Source: Phallusia fumigata (Eukaryota > Chordata > Ascidiacea > Phlebobranchia > Ascidiidae). From it: a stretch of 33,648 nucleotides of DNA. The DNA lies in NCBI GenBank assembly GCA_008931825.1, contig QXVZ01009365.1, forward strand, positions 1 to 33,648, in the 5' to 3' direction. Below, in pieces: positions 26,267-33,648 of this stretch. A program made the translations under genes and the position numbers. The first letter of the stretch is position 1, and every line of letters begins with the position of its first letter. The notes under the pieces are model-generated. The model worked only from the letters and a program-made list of their open reading frames with translations, searched no databases and had not been told where the DNA came from.

Positions 26267-29200
26267 CTGCAAGAGAGAAAAAGTATTGCTTTAAAGAATT
26301 AAAAGTTACGTGGCAGTATTTTAACAAGTTAAGTTTGAGCATCAAGCCAAAAAAGGGTTTTCAACGAGACCTACGTTGTTAAGCGGTTTTGCGCTTAAAA
26401 ATCATTTCAAAAGTGTCGAGAAAAAAACTCCTGTAGAACGAGATTAATGTCTATGCGGAATCGCAGGGAACATTTTAGGCAGATAACCAGGAGTTTTCGA
26501 ACCAAATTGAACGTTTTATTAAATTTTTTGAAACGTTGGAAGGTTATACATGCACATACTAAAAGGTCGGTGGAAACAGCCTGATATAGTGGCGTTGTGC
26601 AAAATCAAATAAAACTGCTTTAAATAGTAATATTCGAAAAGGTAAAAGAAAACCGTTTTATTCTTGCATATAGGTGCGCCAGTATTCCCTTGAGACAACG
26701 TCTCCCAAATGAGTCACATTGGGGCGACAGGCAAATAAGGTGCACGACCTCTTTTTAGCGAAATACACAGGACAGAGACAGGTGTACCCTGTTTACTATC
26801 GCAAAAAATAAGCGACATTACAGATTACACAGTGTTTGTACGAGGAAACATCCATTTCTTACCCAGTAACATGAAATCAATAATGACGCGACATAAAAAT
26901 GTTGAAAAGCCTTTTCTTAGATTGGGATGTTTGCTCACTGATTTGAACTGACGCATGACGACAAGGCACGGTGAGCAGGTTTGGTTTTTGTTGACGTCAC
27001 AATGACTTGACAAAAAAATCAACGATGGCATTGGCGTATGACCACAAAGGTTTACTCGGGAAACAATACGGTGATAAGGATTTGACAAACGTGACTCGGC
27101 AAAGTTGAGGTTGGAGTAGAAATGTACGGCCCAAACCGGTTGCGTCAGTGCAATAAAAATGACGTCAAATCAGTAGGCGAACTTGAAGCATGGTTTGAAA
27201 ATGACTAAGGTGACTATTTCATTTTGGCATTGTGCTTTTGCATTTTGGCATTTACAATAGAAACTCCAAAAAAATATTTTACTGCTAGATTGCTGCTGTA
27301 CGTCATGCCATCCAGAGGCGTAATACCGAATCAGACCCAGCTTTTCAAGCATTTTCGTGCAGCGGAGTGAGTGTATGCAAAAAAGTCTAGCCTGTGCAAG
27401 TTTAAACCACGACAAGGGTCTATCGGGGGCTCGGTGGCGTTGCTTGCCAAAAATCAAACCACCAACACGGTTGCTGTGTGTAAAGAGTCCTAAGAGCGAG
27501 TTTTTCTCCGTTTGATTGGTGTAAATCGCAGTCGTAGCAAGTTTGAAAGCATTCTCTGTTTTTGGAATAATTAACATATTGTCAACGATAACCTTGGCTT
27601 GTTTAACAGTTGAAAGAAGAGTCATTAACCTGATTCCGTGGTTCTCAAACTGTTTTAGTTTTTCAAGGCCGTCGAAAAATATTTTCGTTTTGTAGTCTTT
27701 ATCGTATCAATACATACAACTTTGATAATAAGCGTCTTGATCAAATTCTTGGGTGGGGCGTCGAAAAAGGAGCTGCATCATAAAAGATTGAAAAACACTG
27801 ACCTAAGTTAACCGCAAACGTCACATCCCGACTGCGCAGGTTGACAGCTAAGAGACGTTTTGTCACGACAGTATCGCTAAATATATCACAACTGGCAGCA
27901 AACTCATGCTCTACCCAGTGGTGTCAATTGCAGGGCAAATAGCGATCGATATCTGTATTTCCTTTATGCAAGATTTTACCACGCAAGTTTCTTACCCTGG
28001 GAGCTTTGTCCACTTTGGATTCGTCGCCCATTGGCATGTCATCTGTTGGTTTCTTCCTCTTGTAGCCTGCAAAAAAAAGAAATACAAAACCCATAAGAAG
28101 TCGTATAAACACGAAGAATATGTTGTTGTCACAAGGCAACTTGTTTCAACAGATTACCGAAAAACCAAACATGAAGACTTTTCAAGTGCTAGGCTTGTGA
28201 ACTGGAAAGTGTCTTTGTGATTTTTCGGCGGGCTATATGCCAACATGACCACAAAAGTGTGCCTTTTGCAGAAATACCTCAGCGTGACGATTAAAATTCG
28301 CCACAACAAAGTAATTTAAATCATACCAATTTAAGGTAAAAATAAATTCAATAAATGCATCTTACTATCAATGTGTCCGTAAACTGCCGACAGAATTTCC
28401 AGAATAATCTCAAAGACCACATGAAAACAAACGAATCCCACCAGGGCCCAGGTGTCCCATTCCGGTAGATCAAGGGCTGGCAAGTCGACACCTAGAATCA
28501 CAAAAGACGATTTGAAACACCAGTCGTAAAAACCACTTGTCATTTTGGAGGTATCAACAGGTCGGAGTTTGCCGAACAGGAATGACTTGCACGTTTTGGA
28601 GGAACAACGTTAAAGGGCGCGGACGCGTCACTGAGCGTTGGCGGTCTGGAGCCAGTAAGCGCGTGTTGTGATGGATTTCCAGTGCCCCGGCAATGTGTAG
28701 GTGTATGATTAAACACGCAACATCTATATCCGTGAGACAACAAACAACAAAGTGAGCTTTTTTTGTATTGATTATATACTCAACTCAATTGAACTTACTG
28801 TGCCCTAGCTGTTTTACGAAGCAAAAAGAGACTGTCAAAAAATAAACAGAATCGCATTTCATCAATGGATTAAGTTAAAGCCAATAGACACGTTATGTTA
28901 CTTTTGAGCGTGTTCAAATCAGTGGTTTTCAGCAAACAAAAAATCCGTTGGATTTTTTTTTTCAAATAACCGAAAGTCACTGAATTTTAACAACATATTT
29001 TTTCTTTTAGCAAAAATATAAATATTGAGCAATGTATGGGGCAATAGCTGATGTATTTTTTCTCGAATGTTCTGTAAAAATCACACGATTTGTTGGTTGC
29101 ACGCATATGCCAGTTTTGAACTTATCCGGTGTTTGTAGTTGCATATGAATTTAAATTCAGCTGAATTATCCATCCACTACTGTGAACAATACAAACGCAT

Positions 29201-32200
29201 ACAGCTCAGATAAACGAAATCATCAATCAAGTAAGTCGAAATTAAGCGGCGTAACCTTATCCGAACCGGCACTGCTACCCTGCATTTGCAGTTGTTTAGG
29301 ACGAAAATATCCGACATTATCTGTACAACATCACAGTCGACAACAGCCTGGCCTTGTTGGTCACAAATTTCCAGATTAATTTGCCGGAAAAAAGGCGACG
29401 AACGCAGAAGTTAAATATACCGGAAATGAGTTGAACGTGGCAACGAACACTTGCGGTAGCTTGTTGCAGTGATGTTTGCGGGAACAATTAAAATCAACAG
29501 CGATTGTCGAAACGTTTGCAATAACAAGTATTCACTATTTTCAGGCTCTCTGGCATTTATGACTTTAATTATGAAAGATTTTTTTGTGAAAACAGACTAT
29601 TTTAATGGTGCGGAGTTTGATGGAAGCAAAGCAGATTTAGATACGCCCTCTTGCTTTACTTTACACTGTCACAAATACCACGATGATTTATTAATACAAA
29701 AAACCAAAACATAATCCAGGTGACAACTTAAGAACGCACGCCGAACACCTACTGATTTAATAACTACAATTCCGCATTACTGGAAAGTAAACAACTTACC
29801 AAGGAAGATGGCTGTGATGCCGAGTATACGGGCAGCAGATCCAACAAACCAGTGACCCCAGTTGAAGATCCAGCGTTTCGGTGTACCCGGATGTGGACGG
29901 AAGATTGCCATTATCGGGTTGGTTATGGCCAGAGCGGTGACTATGATGCCGATTATTGGGTGAGCTCCCGCGTTCTGTGAAACGCAAACATTATATTTAT
30001 GACAAACTTCCTGGTCAGGCACAAGCACATAATAAAATATGGCGGCAAATTACAGTATTCTAAAACATGCATCAAAAATCAAAACGTTTTTCTTTGTTTG
30101 TTGGCAGAGCTTAAAATAAAAATTGTAAGGCTTTTGGACTACTTACCAACTGCATCCAACAATCTCATTTTCAAGTGTAGCACAGCAAATTTAGTTTTGT
30201 GCAATATTATGACCAGTTACCCACACGCTTTACTACTTGGACTATTCAGAGGCTGTTTCCTGTCTGCAGTGTCGAAATGAATACAACACAAAATAAACAA
30301 TGACGTCACGCGTAATATGGGAAGAGTAGGTGGTCGATAAGAAGAGGTAAATGTTTTCGCTACACATCTACATGAACCGTGGACATATCCGTACACAAAC
30401 ACATCCAAGCTATAGCTGGGTCCAAAGTCTTTGTGACACCTGTTAGTTAACTATGACTTACCGCGCTAAATCCCTCGATGCTAGAGAAAATGAGAATGAA
30501 AGCCAGAAGGGTCGCAACGACGGCTGTGATCATCAGGCCACGATGAATCTAAACAAGGAAAAAAACCAAAAATGATACAACACTTATATACAACACAGCC
30601 ATATTAGTTGGCAAGGAAACATAAGTAACACACAGTTCATTTTGAATTCAAAGCTGGAGTCTATGTTTCCTGCTTGCTGTAACTACGGCAATATCAAACA
30701 GTATGCCTAAGCCGGCGGCGTAACGGCACACAGCGATTACAATACAGGGCCTGTAATTTAACCCAAAACCCAAGCCGGTACCCTCGCTTATGCCTAGGTA
30801 AGGATGAATGTGGAAATGGCTCAAAGGTCAGGTATTGATACGATGATGACTGCTATTGCGCCTAAAGGTACCAATTGATTCCAGGGGGCTTAAAAGTCAA
30901 CTTCCTTAAGACAGAACATTAATGATACAATATCCACATGATTGGCGGTTAACCGTAATAGAACAATAAAAACTTAGTGGCATTGTAAAGTAAAAAGGAA
31001 AGAATTTCAAGGTGCACAAAACAACAACATTCTGGCATTTGGTCAAACGCCGTGCAAATGTCGTGTTTTATTTGTTTGTGAAGGTACACTATTTATGATG
31101 GTATGTTTGACTGATTTTAAAGGTTCCGGTTTTACTCACAATTAGACGCCAAACTATAAACAAATCAAACGTCTACAATAAGAGTTACGGGTGCGACATT
31201 AATGTGTCTGACAGCCATACCCGACTAGACATAAAAACATCTAATTATTTCTACAATGCGCGCCTCAATCACACATACATAATGACAAGTCAATATTTTT
31301 ATTCATACATGATCTTAGTATCTGGGCTGCGGTGGCCGGCCTTACAGTCGTATCCAAACAGCAAAGTGAGTTGTGACAATACCAGGTAGGATACAAGCCT
31401 ACGTACAAAGGAAGCAGCACACACCTGAAACCAGACTTTGGTGTTAAAACAAGTGCTGTCGTGCCACATAGGTTTGAAGTGACGGGCAATAAGAACACCA
31501 ATGCTTGCACATGTCAACCACGCCAAGATCATCAACGACCTGCCAAGAAAGAAACGGATGAACTAGATAATTTCGTTTTTGCTGTCGGTGACAAAAAAAA
31601 CAGCTGCATGGTAGGAAATAAACGTTCAGTACTGCTTTTGTAAAAATGGTTAATAATAACAACGCAGGATCGCGGCTAGACAGTAATTTCTGACCGTGTT
31701 TCGCCAAATTGTGCTCGATTGCAAATACTATATGCGTTTTGCATCTTGAAAAACGTAATTCTTAGGGTTAATCTAAAAGAAAAATGCAAATGCTGTAAAT
31801 AATATGTCAAATAAGCCCCCTAAAAGTAGGACACGAGGGCATCACCATATTCGTAATTCAAACCAATAAATTGCATCCTCTTACAACGTATAGCGTGGTT
31901 TCCCGCATAGGAAACAAGGACGCGTCATGGAAAGCGAAATCTAGTCAATAGAAAACCTACAAACTCTTTAAACAAAGGTCGTGCGAGTTACACAACAAAG
32001 CCAGTGTTGTCGCTTGGCAAATGCGTCAGAGGCATTGAAGGGCGGTTCGCTAATAATGGTTCGGCCGGATTTAAAGTAAGCTCTGGCCCAGGATAAATAT
32101 ACGCAGTGGCCGCTATTGTGACCACGGAGTCACGCTTCATTGATTTTCAGGGCACCTATTATGTTTTCAGACTCTGAGTTTGCTGGGTATCGTTCATGTG

Positions 32201-33526
32201 ATTGGCAGTCTGAAGAGACCACTAATTTGTGAGCACATTATCCAAAAGCAGTTGTTTTGCATGGGAGCGAGTGTTCGGATTGTTTACCACCAAATTCCAT
32301 GCGGTTTGGGTGTTTTTTGGAAACGGGCGAAAAAACAGTTGGTCAGTGCTGGTAAACACCGAAAAATAACTTTGAATGGGCTTTAAATGTCAGGCCATTT
32401 TTGCAAGTCATTCAAAACCAGTAGCCGTAGGGTCCACCCGTAATTGGAGGCTTTATACATGATTGAAATTCGAGATTATGTGCGTTGGTTTGTACGTGAA
32501 GTTTCACACATGTTGCCCAAAAACTAATTTTAAAAAAGTCGTTCACAGCCGACGTAGGATTTTACCAAATTTCTCATCACATGTCAACCGGTGAAAGGTT
32601 ACTGATTAACATAACTTGTTGATTTAGAGTTTACGACACATTNTCGTTCACAGCCGACGTAGGATTTTACCAAATTTCTCATCACATGTCAACCGGTGAA
32701 AGGTTACTGATTAACATAACTTGTTGATTTAGAGTTTACGACACATTCTCAGAGAAATGTCGACAGGCGCCGCAACGCTACAAAAAATTGCAGTCCCATT
32801 ACCAATCCTAAAAACATTTTACAATGTTTAATGGAATTGGCACCATTAAAAAAAGCTGAGTCAGTTGGTCGTAACAGAACGACGAAAAAAGGACTTTTTT
32901 GTTCGGAAAGACATTAACCTTGCAGAAACTGTTCTCGGGACGCATGGACTTATAAAATTAATATTCCCAACAACCTGGTTTTAATAATACATGTTTTTGT
33001 AGCTTTGAATGAAAATTCAATTAGAAAAAAGAAAAGATTGACTTACGCATGAGCTTTGACCATGTTGCGTTTGTGAGTCGAAGCTCCGGCACCTCCCAAG
33101 TTGTCGGGTGGAGCGGTGAAATTAAGGTTGGTATCAGATTGATAGCGGTCGTTTGCGTGGTACGAGATGGATCCTGCAAAACAACATAAAGGTGAACAAC
33201 GCCGTCGGCTTTAAACGTTAAATAAGAACGTTTGAAGGCATAAAATCTCATTAAAAGCTTTAAAAGTATAAATATATACAACACGTGAAAAAGTCGTATT
33301 TGGGTTTACCACTAAATTTGCATTTGCACAAGTACAACGCTTTATCCACACATTACATACCACCTGCATTCGCCTGTCCTTTTGCCATGAGCACATAGTA
33401 CTTGTTGGTTAAAAAGTTGAAGGCGGTGTCGCCGCCCGGCAGTGGCTTAGTGACGCTAGCAGCACGTGTAAATGTGCATGACAAAACACCGCCGTCCACT
33501 CGAAACTGAGGGGTGCTCACTCCAAT
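26171..33526 (-). CDS. FRRS1: Ferric-chelate reductase 1-like protein (DOMON + cytochrome b561), 3' part
   Basis: Eight minus-strand exons join in phase to 320 codons plus stop: 33526-33361, 33173-33047, 31539-31425, 30548-30462, 29974-29800, 28491-28366, 28066-27996, 26266-26171. Numbered from the first visible residue, 1-56 end a DOMON domain (FRVDGGVLSCTFTRA, YYVLMAKGQANAG). A cytochrome b561 transmembrane core follows, with four histidines in the positions expected of the haem ligands: KAHA (97), IHRGLM (138), GAHPIIG (170) and NWGHWFVG (206). Further hydrophobic helices end in FLAAIGQMD. Proteins of this type move electrons across a membrane to reduce ferric iron or ascorbate-linked acceptors. 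The N terminus (any signal peptide, reeler domain and most of DOMON) is outside the window. SDR2/FRRS1 is the best family name; FRRS1L-type paralogues lack the b561 core. Confidence 0.92.
26267..27995 (-). other. FRRS1-like last intron
   Basis: 1729 bases. It contains TGACGTCA at 26992-26999 and 27160-27167. The 151-codon open frame at 27170-27625 shows no domain or splice support. Confidence 0.5.
27996..28066 (-). CDS. FRRS1: FRRS1-like exon G (cytoplasmic linker)
   Basis: Acceptor ttttttgcag, donor AGG|GTAAGA. It encodes SYKRKKPTDDMPMGDESKVD-KAPR, a charged loop between membrane segments. Confidence 0.88.
28366..28491 (-). CDS. FRRS1: FRRS1-like exon F
   Basis: Acceptor gattctag, donor ATA|GTAAGA. 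It encodes VDLPALDLPEWDTWALVGFV then a helix VCFHVVFEIILEILSAVYGH. Confidence 0.93.
28492..29799 (-). other. FRRS1-like intron between exons E and F
   Basis: 1308 bases. A more GC-rich patch at about 28540-28740 has an open frame that I could not assign. The remainder is AT-rich. Confidence 0.5.
29800..29974 (-). CDS. FRRS1: FRRS1-like exon E (b561 core, third and fourth His)
   Basis: Acceptor gtttcacag, donor TTG|GTAAGT. It encodes NAGAHPIIGIIVTALAITNP, FRPHPGTPKRWIFNWGHWFV and GSAARILGITAIFL. The FRPHPG...RWIFNWGHW signature is diagnostic of the family. Confidence 0.96.
29975..31424 (-). other. FRRS1-like introns around exon D
   Basis: The introns are 29975-30461 (with TGACGTCA at 30301-30308) and 30549-31424. 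No other feature recognised. Confidence 0.5.
30462..30548 (-). CDS. FRRS1: FRRS1-like exon D (b561 helix, second His)
   Basis: Acceptor cttgtttag, donor GCG|GTAAGT, 29 codons. It encodes IHRGLMITAVVATLLAFILI then FSSIEGFSA, one membrane helix with His at position 2. Confidence 0.94.
31425..31539 (-). CDS. FRRS1: FRRS1-like exon C (b561 helix)
   Basis: Acceptor ttcttggcag, donor CAG|GTGTGT. It encodes SLMILAWLTCASIGVLIARH then FKPMWHDSTCFNTKVWFQ, the conserved b561 helix and following loop of FRRS1 proteins. Confidence 0.94.
31540..33046 (-). other. FRRS1-like intron between exons B and C
   Basis: 1507 bases including a contig join at N32643 with its duplicate. The short plus-strand open frame 32180-32386 is not convincing. 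Confidence 0.5.
32539..32747. repeat. Perfect 104-base duplicate around N32643
   Basis: Bases 32539-32642 recur at 32644-32747 without visible change, separated by one N. This is an unmerged contig overlap. Confidence 0.9.
33047..33173 (-). CDS. FRRS1: FRRS1-like exon B (linker to b561, first haem His)
   Basis: Acceptor gttttgcag, donor ATGC|GTAAGT. It encodes GSISYHANDRYQSDTNLNFT, a linker, and THKRNMVKAH, whose last His is the expected first haem ligand. Confidence 0.92.
33361..33526 (-). CDS. FRRS1: FRRS1-like exon A (DOMON end), first visible exon
   Basis: Acceptor tatcgcag and donor GGTG|GTATGT. It encodes IGVSTPQFRVDGGVLSCTFT and ends YYVLMAKGQANAG. A donor three bases earlier (CAG|GTGGTA) would also keep frame. 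The acceptor lacks a good pyrimidine tract, but an in-frame TGA lies a short way upstream of it. Confidence 0.85.
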
Positions 33527-33648
33527 CTGCGATATGAGTTTTTGTCAGATTGCCTCAAAGACCGTTGATTACAAAACAACACGATTTTCTGAATTTAAAC
33601 TTTAAAAAGCCGTAAATATTTCAGGGCTTCAACGGACTACCACTTCTT

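Noticed and set aside
26067..26345. 92-codon open frame over the last reductase exon
   Set aside because: It is in a different frame from the family-matching FVLILYSLGN...AAIGQMD reading.

Overview
The window looks like nuclear DNA of a highly polymorphic invertebrate deuterostome. An ascidian such as Ciona savignyi is my best guess, but that is an inference. The reasons are short, intron-split coding exons with GT-AG junctions, neighbouring sequence copies about 5% apart, and splice acceptors placed just upstream of two start codons, as expected in an animal that may use spliced-leader trans-splicing. There are no bacterial operons, CRISPR arrays or phage genes.

Three protein-coding genes could be assembled by hand, all on the minus strand. 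I joined exons by conserved peptide, splice consensus and reading phase. Right to left they are: (1) the 3' half of a ferric-chelate reductase 1-like gene (DOMON plus cytochrome b561 domain; 8 exons, 33526 down to the stop at 26171; its start lies beyond the right edge); (2) a complete SSBP/SSDP gene, the partner of LDB/Chip in LIM-homeodomain and Wnt transcription complexes (17 coding exons, ATG at 22401, stop at 4451, or at 5704 if the last intron is retained); (3) the 5' part of a gene with a GYVPG...FRYG motif like the ciliary microtubule inner protein 2 (FAM166/DUF2475) family (4 exons from the ATG at 2045, running off the left edge).

The rest is intron and intergenic DNA. SSBP intron 8 is over 8 kb and shows no recognisable gene. 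Other items are a tRNA-derived SINE-like element near 24.3 kb, a hAT-like terminal fragment near 19.1 kb, a two-copy 47-bp tandem repeat, a very CpG-dense 600-bp block in an otherwise CpG-poor part of SSBP, and a group of perfect TGACGTCA sites around the 3' half of the reductase gene.

Seven single N characters mark contig joins. Six are flanked by direct duplicates of about 60 to 840 bp, perfect or near-perfect. One of these duplicates SSBP exons 10-12. Including both copies would break the reading frame and their coding differences seen are synonymous, so I read these as unmerged overlaps or alleles and not as biology. No undescribed multi-gene system is evident. The main points of biological interest are the alternative SSBP C terminus, the under-described ciliary-type gene, the CRE cluster and the CpG mosaic.
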